Below, piece by piece: positions 34,884 to 46,743 of a stretch of 64,000 nt of DNA. This stretch comes from Agaricus subrufescens (Eukaryota; Basidiomycota; Agaricomycetes; Agaricales; Agaricaceae). Under the pieces are notes generated by a model, which ran no database searches, had not been told where the DNA came from, and saw nothing but the letters and a program-made list of their open reading frames with translations. Made by a program: the position numbers and the translations under genes. Location of the stretch: contig CM057058.1 of NCBI GenBank assembly GCA_029945375.1, positions 3,162,001-3,226,000 on the forward strand, given 5' to 3'. Every line of letters starts with the position of its first letter. Within the stretch, counting starts at the first letter, position 1.

Positions 34884-36373
34884 ATGCTCTTCTGGATTCC
34901 TGTCTCTCTGGTTGCTGCCAGTCTCGTTTCCTCACTCGAGCTTCATCCCGGATTTGCTGAGGATGATATTGCTCGCGTAAGGCACAACCTTATACAGAGC
35001 GCAAACAAAAGGTACAAGGGTCCTTATTCATTACTGATATCATATTAAATGTCCTAGTTGGGAGTTAGGCGCCGCTGCGGAAGCCCTGACAGAATTGTCC
35101 TCGCCCACGTTGTCTGTCTTCTACACAAAAGCTTTCCCTCCTCGGCTGAGTGCTACAGTCAATGCCTCAGATGTCTTGTCTATAGCCAATGCGTGAGTTG
35201 TGTATCATGTGCGGTGGGCTTGGCCTTGATCATTCTTCTCATGTAGGACTATTTCTGCGAAACCTACCGATTCTATGGCTCTCGTCGCTGACCAAGGTTC
35301 CGCGGCAGACCCCGCTAGTATGCGTATACTCTTAAGCGGTTTCAGCTGGCTGTTGACTGACAAATGTACTAAAACAGGTATTGGGGTAGCCGTCTTACTA
35401 GCGAACTGGACACGGGGAAATCATCATGATAACACGTATTCACAAGCCGCAACAGATCAGCTAACGTATCTCCTGGAAAAGGTGCCAAGATCAGAGGACG
35501 GTGCTATCTCTCATCGAGCGAATGAAACACAGTTATGGTTAGTGGTGGCTTGTTCTTGGCTATTGACCATGTGGAGTGATCGCAGTTGACCATGGTGCTA
35601 GGGCGGATTTTGTGTATATGGTGCCCCCTTTCATGGCATACTATGGTGCATTGCAAGGAAACGCAGACGGGAGAGCATTAATGCAAGAGGCTTATGATCA
35701 ATGCAGGCTATATCGTGATGCCCTCAGGGACGACTCCGGCTTGTGGAAACATGTTGTTCTCGGAACATGGCAAGATAACACGCATTGGGCGACTGGTACG
35801 GGGAGCTACTGATGCTATGACTGATGCTGATTCCATTTCGTAGGAAATGCTTGGGCAGCAGCTGGAATGTTGCGAGTTCACCAGACCCTCAATCACTCTT
35901 CGCAAACGAATTATTTTTCCGCTCATCAGAGAAATCTGACCCAATGGATAGACGAGATTCTAGAAGCGGCGTGGTCCCATCAGGTCTATTTATAACAGCG
36001 CCTGCGATTTCTCCGCTAACAGAATCACCCATAGACACCGGAGGGCGGCTTGCGGAATGTGATCGATGACTCGGAATCTTACCTCGATACTGCGTCGACA
36101 GCCTTAATGGCTTCGGTGACCTACCGCATGGAAGCTATCCGTCATAACAAGGCGCTCGTGCCTGCCGCCAACCAAGCGCTAGGATTGATTCAACAGAAAA
36201 CCGATAATCAAGGGTGGCTCCGGAATGCCACCAATCCATATTCCTTCGATCAGCCACTATTAGACGGAGAACATAGCCCGGAAGGGCAGGCTTTTGTCCT
36301 CCTACTGCACGCAGCTCGGCAGGCACTTGCTGGAACAAGTTCCAAGGGGCATCCTCGTACTACCCCTTCATGA
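34884..36373 (+). CDS. Secreted six-hairpin glycosidase (GH105/GH88-like)
   Basis: Starts MLFWIPVSLVAASLVSSLEL, a clear signal peptide, then a domain of the (alpha/alpha)6 six-hairpin type. Introns were removed by following conserved text: NETQLW splices to ADFVYMVPPFMAYYGAL, giving the QLWADFVYMVPPF block with the active-site-type Asp. DNTHWATG then splices to NAWAAAGMLRV, the GN(G/A)W motif. The last exon has TPEGGLRNVIDDSESYLDTA. In GH105/GH88 the substrate is an unsaturated uronyl sugar released by pectin or rhamnogalacturonan lyases; substrate here is inferred. Potential N-glycosylation sites (NWT, NHS, NLT) fit secretion. Stop TGA 36371-36373. Alternative: an uncharacterised six-hairpin family without uronyl activity. 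Confidence 0.82.
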
Positions 36374-36888
36374 GAGTCAGAGCTTGCGGGTGTTTGTCTG
36401 TTCCGACATGTCTGGTCTAGTGTAAGAAGAATACCTCAACGTTATCAATGTCATCCATGTGTCACGTACTTGACTTCTGGAATGATTGAGTCCGTCACAT
36501 AACTGTATCTATTTTTGTCCTCACGAGAATGCAGCTGCATATGAGTGGTTATATCTATGCAAATCATCTATGTGTTTTGAGGAGTTCAACGTTAATCGAC
36601 TTTGAAACGCACCTCGAAGCTTTGATGCGAGGATTTCGGCGTCCCGGGCCTGCAATGTCGAAAGCTAAATTAAGGTCATATGCTGGATCAACGCCGCCCC
36701 ATCAGCACATCAAGTGTTTCCACGACGAAGCGTTTATGAAAGCACAGCTCTTGGCTCATATATATTCTTGTCATACCACAAGCACGAGGCCGGTGCTCGT
36801 TCGACTCCTTTCAACTCCCCCCTCCCCACCCCTTGTTCCGCTCTCGTATTCTTCGACTTCAGGGCCCATAGCCTACTGCTTTCCTAGA
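36374..36888. other. Intergenic region before the exchanger gene
   Basis: The exchanger frame stays open upstream to 36529 with several in-frame ATGs, which would add about 120 residues without recognisable character. I treat this as 5' UTR/promoter. No other gene seen. Confidence 0.4.
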
Positions 36889-38916
36889 ATGCCAGCAGGT
36901 GCAGCAGTCAACAAACGCCGTGCTCGACAGCGGCTTTCCAACGGCGCACCAGAGCCTGACCCTGAAAATGGTCTTGAGGAAAAGCCACATGTTCCCGCTC
37001 TAGAAGGGCAAGGTCTTGTGAGGTTCGCTGACAGGTTTCTAAGAAGGGGGAAGCGGCGCATTGGGGTTAAGGAGACTCTTTACAATATCGCAACCTCCTC
37101 ATGTAGGCACCAGGTTTCGGTACAAGAATTATGAATGCTGACCATGAAAAATAGTTCTAAATCTTTTCATCATATTCTTACCAGTGTCATGGGCATTGCA
37201 TTTCCGCGAAGAACAACATCATAAGCTTATCTTTGCTTGTAAGCTCTACAACAGTAGAAATTACTAACATTGTAATACTGACATTGGCTTAAGTTTCTTT
37301 TCTTGCCATTATCCCCTTGGAACGACTTTTTGACTACTGTGGTGAACAAATGGCTTTCTACTGTGGATCCGGCCTCGGTGATTTGATCGTAATCACCTTG
37401 AACAAGTGGGTCAACTCTTATCCCTCCATTTACCGTTGCATTGATGGCAACAATGTAGTGCCGTTGAGGTCACTCTTGCTATAATCCTTTTGATCAAGAA
37501 AGAGTGGGTGATCTTCCTTATCCCCCAATGCAATCCAGTATCTTAATGGCTTAATAGCTATCGGGTCCTCCAATCTACGATTATCGGCGTTATTATTCTT
37601 CATCTTCTCCTTATCCCTGGGACTGCTTTTATCACAGGAGGTGCTCGAGTGGTATCACAGGACCTCAACTTCCATATCACAGAATTGAACCATACTCTTC
37701 TCATGATGGGGTACGTGATGTCCATACACACCATCGTTTGGCTAATAATGACGTTCATCCAGGGTGTTGAGTTTAGTGCTCCCTGCTGCGTTCTTTGCCG
37801 CTCTCGATCATGGTTCCAACGTACCTGTTATCGGCGAAGAAGCGGTCGGATTGTTGACTGATGAGATGAGGGCCAACTTCCTCCGTTTCAGCCGTGGAAT
37901 TTCAGTTGTGCTATTAGTCATGTCAGTTATTAATTATGCACTTATGGCCAACACCGACACTAACACCTGTTCTGAAGGTATATCTGTTCTCGCTTCTATC
38001 TCCATGACCCACCCGGTGATGATAACGCTCTGCAACTACACCCTGATGTGGCTGCCGCTCTCAAGGAACATGAAGCAGAGCTCGCAAGAGAAGAACCAGA
38101 GATCAACCAATGGATTGGTATCGTAGTTATCGTCATCGCTGTGACTCTCATGGCTGCTACCGCCGAATATGTAAGGGCGCTATTCTCCTCTTATATGGCT
38201 ACTGATCGGACCTGTATAGTTGGTTGAAAGTATCGAAGACATTTTACCACATCATGAAGAGTACGTACCCTTCCTCCTGATGTACTAAATCCGGATCTCA
38301 TTCTATATTACCCACAGGTGGTTTGGCTTGATTCTCCTTCCAATAGTCTCCTTTGCCGCAGATGGAGCAGTCACAATCCTTTACTTCTGCACTTCTCTCT
38401 ACCACCACTTTTTCCGTACTCCAATGCCACCTATTTCCCTTGCAAAGGCCCGAGCAATCGATCTTAGCGTTCAATTTTCTTTGTTCTGGATGCCTGTTTT
38501 GGTATTATTGGCCTGGTGGACTCATAAACCCCTCGGTTTACTTTTCGGTATATACCCATCTCTCTCACACCGTGGTCACAGACACTGACGCTATGGAATT
38601 CTAGACTTGTTCGAAGTGGCAGTCCTTGTCGGAGCCTGTTTCCTGGTAAACTACATTACCGCCGATGCGAAGACGAACTGGGCTGAAGGTGTTGCCATGG
38701 TCGGCTTCTACACTATGATTGTAAGTGATTTTGTTCAGGTTCTGAACCAATTTTTGAAAAATTGTTTTCCAGGGTCTTTGTGCTTGGTACTACCCAGGTC
38801 AACCAGAGATCAAAGTATTTTTGCAAGAAGGATCTATAGCCACTTTCTTGAGTGGTGGTGGTGGTGGTCACGGTGAAGAGGTTGCTCATGAAGCAATAGC
38901 CGCCGTCATTGGATAA
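36889..38916 (+). CDS. Ca2+/H+ exchanger (CAX/VCX1-like), diverged motifs
   Basis: Multi-pass cation exchanger, probably vacuolar. N-terminal cytosolic tail is basic (NKRRARQRLSNGAP). Membrane segments start at LNLFIIFLPVSWALHF, then SFLAIIPLERLF. The first alpha-repeat reads GSGLGDLIVITLNNAVEVTL, joined by an intron to AIILLIKKDYRVLQSTIIGV, with LLLIPGTAFITGGARVVSQD after it. The second half has INQWIGIVVIVIAVTLMAAT, then EEWFGLILLPIVSFAADGAV, where CAX proteins usually have GNAAEH. A loop HDPPGDDNALQLHPDVAAAL precedes it. C-terminus FLSGGGGGHGEEVAHEA has a Gly run. Stop TAA 38914-38916. The fold assignment is good. The altered second motif leaves ion specificity open. Confidence 0.82.
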
Positions 38917-39192
38917 GCTGAGGTTGCTTCATGGCTATACGACAAGTATTTTCAGATCTACTGCCTAACGACTGGATGACGGCTAGACTTGTAGCTAATC
39001 CTTTCGCTTTGTAAAATAATGACGCTGTGTAGCGTTTTCTATGATTCATAATTATCCTAGGGTAGATAGATGCTTGTCTCCCTTGAACCTTTGCCATGTC
39101 CCAGGGAATGATATCTGTTGCTCAAGACGAACAAATGACGAGAAATGACGATCAATTAACCCAAAGGATATTTCGAGGTATAGCCTCGTGAT

Positions 39193-40356
39193 CTAAATTC
39201 TATTCTTATCCAGTAATCTAGCCGACACCGAGCGTCCAAGATTCTCGACAGCATCGTGGATGATACCCGTTACACGCGTCCGTATGGAACTCAATCTGTC
39301 GGCTGTCCTCAACCTGTACTCATGATCAGTCCCCAACCATCCGATGGGCTCCTCACCCGCTCTAAATGCGGAGTGTAAATCGGAGCCTTTGAAGGGAGGT
39401 TGGGTGTTCAGACCCCGTCTGATAGAAGCAGCTGATAGAGGTTCACCGAAAGTAACACTTAACTCCGCACCGGGGCGAGGAAAGTATTTGAAGGGAAATT
39501 TCCTGCCTTCAGGCATGAGTTGATCAAAGCCTGTAATCCACGCTGGGATGATGACTGGAGGCTGTTTGCATTCCATGACAATCCTTCCGCTATCCAGGGA
39601 CGATGAGTATTGAACCGGGGTAATGACATCGGGTAATGACATACACTCCCCATTTGAAACGCGGAAGACATATTTGACCATTTGCGTTGACTTGATATGT
39701 ATTGGACTGATTCACTTTGCCCTCACCGTACAAATGCACCTAAATTACCATAACATAAGCATGTTAGCAATCCGGAAGCGTGATTATCTATGACACTCAC
39801 CCAGCCCCCTTTGTTGAGTTGCTCAATGGCAAAATCCACAGCAGGCTGGGCTATGCCTCTTCCTCGGAACGTCTCGAGAGTTTGCCCCAATCGAAAGAAA
39901 GCGGAAAAAAATCTACCTGGCGGAAATGAGAAATGAATGCCGGGGGTACTTGGCAGGATATAAATACCCACGGGTTAGTGAACATTATGTCGGAAGCACC
40001 AAGTGCCCATCTTGTAGTTCGCGGAGAGAGGTAGTAATGTACTGGGAGAACACCCCACATCAGAGGATCGTCGAGCCTGCAGAATCAAACGTCAAACAGG
40101 AAGAAAGCGAAGTCGAAATTGATTACGTGGAGATATGGTTTGCAACTAAGGAACAGATAGTAAGCGTAGCGGATGGAAAAGCGGGGGAAAAGCTACCGGT
40201 CAGAATGCCACGGCCGTGGTCGCGCGCGGACGACTCGAGGGCGGCGGTGAGGGTGGAGAGGCCATTGACGGTGACGGAGGCAAAGCCCGAGTGGACGAGG
40301 GCCTTGGAGGAGAGTCCGACGACGGTGACGGTCGCGGAGGAGAGGAGACGGTGCAT
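39193..40356 (-). CDS. TAZ1: Tafazzin, mitochondrial cardiolipin transacylase
   Basis: Phospholipid-lysophospholipid transacylase that remodels cardiolipin in mitochondria. N-terminus MHRLLSSATVTVVGLSSKAL is hydrophobic with a basic start. The acyltransferase motif SNHISTLDDPLMWGVLP contains HX4D. Then RWALGASDIMFTNP, FFRLGQTLETFRGRGIAQPA, VDFAIEQLNKGGWVHLYGEG (after a splice), RFKWGV and VIIPAWITGFDQLMPEGRKF, PFKYFPRPGAELSVTFGEPL, all tafazzin hallmarks. C-terminus ends LLDKNRI with TAG 39193-39195. The ATG is at 40354-40356; the frame continues upstream only with non-ATG codons. Divergent from the orphan gene by 125 bp. Confidence 0.92.
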
Positions 40357-40481
40357 GTACAAAGGGCGATCTCGATCCCGGCAGCGCTTACCTGAGTGGC
40401 TTACGTCAGCTGGAGCGGTTGCCCCAACAAAACTTGGGATGCAGAAAGCAGAGTGCCAGGTCTTAGCGCGTTCTCGCCACC

Positions 40482-41054
40482 ATGTTCGCGTTGCTGCTGT
40501 TCAGCTTCCTCACCTCCATCTTCATAGTCTACTACCTCCTCCCCGCTGTCTGGCTCCACATAGTCTCGGGGGACGACTCGGTTGATGCTCGCAAAGCTGG
40601 CCTGACTCTGGTTGCTTCCCGTGTGTCCATTGCTCTTCCGCTATCTACCTGATAAACAGCCATCGCTCACATCTCGCCGACCCTCAAGGCAATCCATTTC
40701 GCGAATCGGGACCACCAGCCAACATGGCCAAGCTTATTCTCCTACGACATAAGGTACTGTTGTTTCGTGTATTTACAGCATCCCCGAGACTTAGTCATTT
40801 CTCCTCTCCCTAGATCCAAACCGTTAATAGGCGACGACGCAACTCTTCACCTTCCCGCAGTCCCTCCCACTCTCGCCATATATCCCGCACATTCATTCCT
40901 AACGCCGCGAACCGCGGGAAGGTGCCGTGGATGCGAATCAGCAAGAATCTGGGCGCAAAGCATTATCATTAAAGTGCCTCCCTCACTTATATCCCCTCCA
41001 CATCTCCTCTTGTGCAACCCCCTCGCGCCCATACCTCTCCTACAGTCCGTGTAG
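40482..41054 (+). CDS. Small orphan with N-terminal membrane anchor
   Basis: I do not recognise this protein. ATG 40482 in a good context (CCACCATG) starts MFALLLFSFLTSIFIVYYLL, one clear hydrophobic anchor, then a short hydrophilic stretch (SGDDSVDARKAGLTLVAS). Two introns (donors GTGTGTCC and GTACTG, acceptors ACAG and CTAG) keep one frame: IAHISPTLKAIHFANRDHQP, WPSLFSYDIR, then SKPLIGDDATLHLPAVPPTL and an end rich in Pro/Leu, stop TAG 41052-41054. Without the first splice the frame ends within 57 codons. Single-anchor protein of about 150 residues; head-to-head with tafazzin. Moderate confidence that it is real, none on function. Confidence 0.5.
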
Positions 41055-41423
41055 CGCCCGCGTGTCATAATATCACACCCTCCAAAAGTTCCAACATATG
41101 GTTTCATCCCTTCACGACCACTTTGATACCCCACAATTTTTTTGCCCCTTTTTTTGATGGATTTTATATGGTTAAGTCTTCAAGCTTTACTATTCCCATT
41201 TCTTTATTCTTTATTGCATATTGCTATCACTTCCCGTCACCCAAACTTTTCTTCTTTTTCTTGTTGTTTATGTTGACAAATTTAATAACGTAGAACTGTG
41301 TAAAGTACAATACAATGAAGCCCAATAACTGAATGGACATACTCGAGACAACAGAGATAGATCATACAATCAAACATAAATGAACACTGAAGATGTCTAG
41401 CGATCACCGCCCAAGTAAATCAT
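41055..41423. other. Convergent intergenic region
   Basis: T-rich stretch (e.g. around 41140-41275) between the orphan and MRC1 3' ends. No open frame of interest; probable 3' UTR. Confidence 0.5.
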
Positions 41424-44400
41424 CTACTGAAATTGCTCCTTTCTCTTTGCAATACCAGCGAGGATGCTGCCCTCAGCCCTGAGTGGTTTCTTCCCACCAT
41501 CACTAGCCGATATCGAGGAAATCGGAGCTTTGGAACGCAGCGAACCCCCACCATCCTTGGCCTTTGTCCCAAGCCCAGTGACCGCAATTCCGCCGACCAA
41601 ACGTCCGGTAGAGCCAGTCATGTTGCGCGTCTCGTTTTTCGCCCATGCACGAGACCTCTCCAAATCCTTCTCGCTTTCTTTCCGACGAGTTCCACCCTGG
41701 AGTACCACAAACAACAACAGTGAGTCAGATGGCTCAAGAAGTGGAGAAGAGTAAACAGACAAAAGGCTATAAATACGTACTTTCATCATAAATGAATCCC
41801 ACTCGGCTACCGGTTTAGGGATCGAAGCCATAACCGTCGAGTTCTTGACATTGGATGGGACAATGTGGACATCTACCGGGTCTAAATCCATCTCTTCCTC
41901 CCGTTGATCAATCCACGAGACGTCTGTATAATTGGGGATGTCGGACTGTTCAGATACCTCATTAATCAGTAGTCACATTGAACAGATGTCACTGAAGCTT
42001 ACCTCAGGTTGCTCCTTCATATTCTGCACCTCAGCCCGTAAGTCTTCATAGGTAAAATATTGATGCTTGCTGCCCTCCGCTTCACCAGAGTTCACGCCAT
42101 CCTGTTCATCACTGTCACCATTCTCAGATCCTTCATCATCTCCAGGCTCCCCGCCCATTTGGAGATCCACGTTGAAGTCAAGAGGTCGAACCTCAATAAG
42201 CTCATCATCGACTAGACCACTCTGATAGATGCTGGCAAATGCAGCCGTTTTCTCATTAGCAGCTAAGTGGGGAGTAAGTAACTGGGAGTAGACAGTGACA
42301 GAAAAAACTATACCGAGTTCCTGAATATCACCCCTTTCCACCTTTTCTCTCATCTTTCTCCGGATCCGCCTTGCTCTATCGTCTTCCTCATCTTCATCAT
42401 CGCTATCTTCCACGCCAAATCTATTTTTTCTTTTCTTCCTTAATTCACCCTGCACGACACCTTGATGGAATTTAAGAGCGGCTTCATCATCTTGTTCGAG
42501 CAATTCTCTATGATAGACGAAGTTGATAAACAACTCTTTTCGTGGTAAAAATATCAATAAACACTCACTGATGCTTCTCCATGACCCTATCCGCACCCTC
42601 AGTGTCTTCATCCATCTGTTGGTCATCCACAAGCTCAGGCAATGTAGCGTCTAAATCAGCATTATCACCCTCATCATCATCCTCCCCAGTTTTCCTCTTA
42701 ATGAATCCGAATCCAACAGCTTGATCCTCATCCGATTCTTCTGCCTCTTCAGCCAACCATTCTTTTCTAACCATCTTTCCTACTACCCCCTCTCTTTCCT
42801 TGCCTTTGCCCTTTGCCTTGGAAGTTCCCTTACCAAGGACATCGAATGCGTTAAGCTGCCGCAGAGGGGAAGGGGAAGCTTTAGTATGGATAACATTACG
42901 ACTCGGTGATTCTCTGATGGTCGGTGTCTTGCTCCTCTTCCGCAGTCGCTTTGGACTCGATTCCGGCGAAGAAAGTTGAGGGTTTGACAATGATATAGTA
43001 CGGAGTGGAGGGCGAAATAGCGTCTGCGGTGAGTCGGGTGGATATCGTTCAATATCGCTTTGAGTCTGAGTACGACTTAAACTGCCTGATGAGTGATAGC
43101 TGAGTGGCTGTGTAGGACTCCGCGCAAACGAAGGCGAACGTGTGCTAAACCTTGAGGCGCTAGGCCGAGTTTGTGTAAGGAATCTATATATAGGAAGGTT
43201 TTGAGTTCTCTTAAAGCGTTTCGTGACGTAGTACGATCTTACCCCAAATCGTTCACATAAACCTCTTGCTCCCTGATGTCTTTCTTATTCATTGCCTCCA
43301 CGACGCTCTCCTGTTCCTTTTCAAAGATGATGTCAGCCTTTCGCAAAAGTCTCTCATCGACTTGAAGTGCTGGTTGGAGTACGAGATCTTGAGTGAGGCC
43401 TAGGGGCTCTTGCTTTCGCATTTCACCTGGAGCATCCTTTCGTAGCGTAGTCAAGATATCAGACGGACAGCACGGAACACTCGGATATTGATTTCTCACC
43501 TCCTTTTGTGTACTGGCGTCGAATAGATCAGATAAACCAGATCGCCGGAGCAGTGACGGAGCACCAAAACTTCTAATACCCGACTCCTGTGAGATTTGCG
43601 AAAAGTCAAGGGCCGGCTCCTTCCCCTTTTCGCCGTTAAAAAAAGGGGCAAATGCGAGAGAGGCAACAGGCGCAGAAGGAGCAGGGGAGAAAACGTCTCC
43701 ATCTTCAAAAGATTCTCCAGAGGATGAGTGTTCCAGTTGGATGTCGAAACGCTGCGTAAGGCCAGTGGACTGGATACGTTGCGACATGGGACTTGCTTCA
43801 GAAAGTACACCAAATGGTTCGCGTTCTTCGCCTGCATTCGTCGGAGACCCGGGACCACCTTTGTTACCTTGATTCACTGTACTGGCCACCACATGTGGAG
43901 GTGAAAGCGAAAGATCGCGATCGCTGTCATCGAAAACAGAGCGGGAGGAAGTTGAAGGGAAAGGAACATGTCGAACAACAGCTTTGTTTTCTTTGTCGTC
44001 GCTGCGGTCAAACATCAATCGAGTGTTATTCTCCTTATCGTTCTCATCCTCAGTCCTATCATCAGATGAGGATGCAATGTAACGGGCTGCACTTGGTATT
44101 GAGGGTCGATTGTTTTCCATGACTTGATCCTCGGAATCAGACTCGTCAGAGTCCACGACTCTACGGCGGGAGCGACCCTTGCCTTGGCCTTTGAAGGTCG
44201 GCTCATCCTCCTTTTCGCCCTCGGATTGGTTGACGTCTGACTCCTTATAAAGATGATCCTGCTCCGTTGCCATCTCTCCATCGTCTTCCATCTCCATTTT
44301 CTCGTAATCAATGGCATCCTCACTTCCGGACTCTGAACCGGCTTCCTTCGACCAGTCGCTTCCACTTTCTTCTCCGTCATCCACGTCCTCAATGGCCGAC

Positions 44401-46197
44401 TTTGAGGTACCCGGCTGCCCACTCCATACTGCCAACCCCTTCTGAATCTGGTTTCGCTGCGCATCTTCCACAGACTCGGAGGGTTGTTGCTCCCTCAAAG
44501 TACCACCCAATCGTTTCCACTCCTCTTCTTTCTGTTTGACGATATCCAAACTCTCTTCCTCAGCCTGCCGTCGTAGGAGTAAATTCAACATATGCGGATC
44601 AGAAGTTCCTTGCTTCAAGATAGCGTTGCGAATGCTGATTATATCTTCTTGTCCTGTTTTCTGAGGATCTAAGCGCAAGGGCTTCTTTCGAACTCCAGCA
44701 TTTGCTAGCAGAATTTGTTGCCCGTGAGATATCTTCTTTCCCGCTGATTTCCTCTGTCGCTCAAGCTCCGTCGGTTTTGCTACCTCGAGCTCAAGATCAT
44801 CATCCTCTTCCGACTCTTTTCGCTTCGACAGCCAGAATTTCTTCAGTTGACTGAGCTTTTGTCTCTGATCTGTAATATCCCCAGAGCTTTCCTTATGTTC
44901 GATAGGTTGAGTGTCAACTCCAGTAGACTGCTCACGAGAACTAGAGTCATCCCCCTTCGACACATCTGATATTTGCAATGATTCATCGCCATGACCTGCT
45001 AGGGGCTGGGTGTCATCGACCGCCGATGGCGATTCACTGGCACTTTGCAAACCCTCTCTATTCGTTGACGGTCAGAAACTGTGATTTCAACACACCCACA
45101 GGAATTTACACACCGCTGTCCTAACTTGCTGAAAAAAGTTTTGAGGGACCTTTCAGACATGCCTTTCCGTTCTAACGACACTTGTTGTTCCACGGCTATT
45201 CGGGTACGCTCCCGAATCATCTCTTGCAGATCCTTTTTGGTGGGTGGCTGAACTAGACGTTAAGTAGCATATGGGGATAAAGTTAAGAACTTACTTTGAT
45301 CTTCTTGCTCGGTTTTACGGTACCCTGGGATGGGATATCCGGAAGGTTGCCAGAAGCTTCGTCATCATTTAAGTTGTATGATACTGGTTCCACAGAGGTT
45401 TGGCGTGTATAATGCTTTCCGCTGCGCTTAGACCCCGAAGACTCTCTAGAGTTGGCAGATACTTCGTGGTTGGACGTGGGGGGGCTAGATGTAAAGTGTG
45501 ATCCAGGCGTCGCGATAGGATGAAGGGCCGGTGTTCGTGGAGAAGAAGAGCGCTTATCGAGTTGATTGTCATTATCTGTATCACTGTCGTGCAATGTAAT
45601 ATTCTTTTGTTTTCGGGACCGGATCCGAGGCGGTTTCAAAGTGAAAGATGTTGAGGGCAGGTCTGGGTGACCGTCGTCACGCGACACGGAGGCATAAGAT
45701 GGGGCACTACCAAAGACATCCAGCGGGGGGACCTCGGGACGTGTCAGACTGCGATCAACCTCTGTTTCCATCACGCCCCGTGAGACGGATGTCTCCTTGG
45801 GTGAAGCTCGTTCATCATGAACACGCGAAACAGCTTCAAGTACGCTCGGATCATCATCAACCTCTTTCATCTTCTCCCTCCATCCAAAGGTAAATCGAGG
45901 ACGCGACTCTAGACTGGGTAACATGTCTTCGTCTTCTCCATCTTCTTCCTCGTTGTCGGTATCCGGTAGACCCGATGGCTCAGAGGCTGGAACTTCATCG
46001 TAGATATCAGGAGGCCCAGTCCTATAGATGCTGTCGCTCGAGTCCGGCTCGGAGTAAGTAAGAGAAGTGTCGACGTCATCGCGTCGACGACCGTAGGTTC
46101 TGGCGGCGCGTCTGATGGGTTGGGGTGAAGATTCAGACGTAGGAGAGGAAGCCATTTCTGAGTCAGCAACTACTGAGTTGTCTTTTCTCAGTACCAT
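41424..46197 (-). CDS. MRC1: MRC1/claspin-type replication checkpoint mediator
   Basis: Replication-fork protein that couples polymerase and helicase and mediates the S-phase checkpoint. Very acidic and disordered with many SQ/TQ sites. N-terminus MVLRKDNSVVADSEMASSPT (ATG 46195-46197), with PRFTFGWREKMKEVDDD. The second part includes PPTKKDLQEMIRERTRIAVE, LKTFFSKLGQR, KKFWLSKRKESEEDDDLELE and GQQILLANAGVRKKP. The C-terminal exons carry the Mrc1-like domain: RELLEQDDEAALKFHQGVVQ, GELRKKRKNRFGVEDSDDED, RARRIRRKMREKVERGDIQE and KTAAFASIYQSGLVDDEL. The end is basic (LAGIAKRKEQFQ), TAG 41424-41426. LKTFFSKLGQR also has the look of a PCNA-binding-type FF motif. Introns are short; the biggest exon is 43239-45050. 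Confidence 0.9.
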
Positions 46198-46251
46198 GGA
46201 AAGAAGAGAGAGGATGTGACTGCATTTGTGACTGGACGTGTTTACGATACA

Positions 46252-46743
46252 TTAGCCAGACGCGTCTTCGCGTGACCTGACGCGTCCCTCGCCCTCTTCG
46301 ACTTCCTTCAGTTTCCCGATCCGCGCAAGATAAGCTGCTCCCGAATCAGCCCAGATCTGATACCGCACGATTTTTTTCGCCTCGTCAAAGTCGAGCACAT
46401 ATGCGAAAGTCTCGTTCCAACTCTCCCCCGTCTCCAGCCACGTGAACCGACCCCATCCTTTGACAGCCACTTTCCGCTCTTCCGTGTCCACCACGAATTC
46501 TCCAAACCTGATGTCTTCATAAGCGAGCAGTGACCCGATAACTTCAAAGTACTTTTTTACCCCGTCTACCCCCTCGAAAGAACGACCGAGGAATGGCGCA
46601 AGCGCACGGTTCCCATACTCATACGCGATGATATTCTCCGTTTGAGAGAAATGAGTCAAGATGGTTGGAGTATCAGCTCTGTTGGTAAAAGCATCACAAA
46701 AACTCTGCGCGGCTTGGAAAAGCTGCTGTCTGGTCGACGCCAT
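46252..46743 (-). CDS. SnoaL-like (NTF2-fold) protein
   Basis: Single-exon 163-residue protein of the NTF2/SnoaL fold: QLFQAAQSFCDAFTNRADTP, ILTHFSQTENIIAYEYGN, RSFEGVDGVKKYFEVIGSLL, KVAVKGWGRFTWLETGESWN, then ETFAYVLDFDEAKKIVRYQI. The pattern of a short helix, DPTxxxxHF-like turn and a final beta hairpin fits fungal SnoaL-like proteins whose substrates are unknown. Stop TAA 46252-46254. It is in tandem with MRC1, only 54 bp upstream of the MRC1 start, so its 3' coding end doubles as MRC1 promoter and holds two ACGCGT boxes. Confidence 0.85.
   Translation of the reverse strand: MASTRQQLFQAAQSFCDAFTNRADTPTILTHFSQTENIIAYEYGNRALAPFLGRSFEGVDGVKKYFEVIGSLLAYEDIRFGEFVVDTEERKVAVKGWGRFTWLETGESWNETFAYVLDFDEAKKIVRYQIWADSGAAYLARIGKLKEVEEGEGRVRSREDASG
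46260..46285. promoter_or_regulatory. Pair of MCB boxes upstream of MRC1
   Basis: ACGCGT at 46260-46265 and again at 46280-46285, 63 to 88 bp before the MRC1 start and inside the last codons of the SnoaL gene. ACGCGT is the Mbp1/MCB element of G1/S genes. About 15 single copies are expected by chance in this window, but pairs this close are not. Confidence 0.55.

Noticed and set aside
36529..36888. In-frame N-terminal extension of the exchanger
   Set aside because: The extra 120 residues look unlike a CAX N-terminus; the ATG at 36889 fits better.
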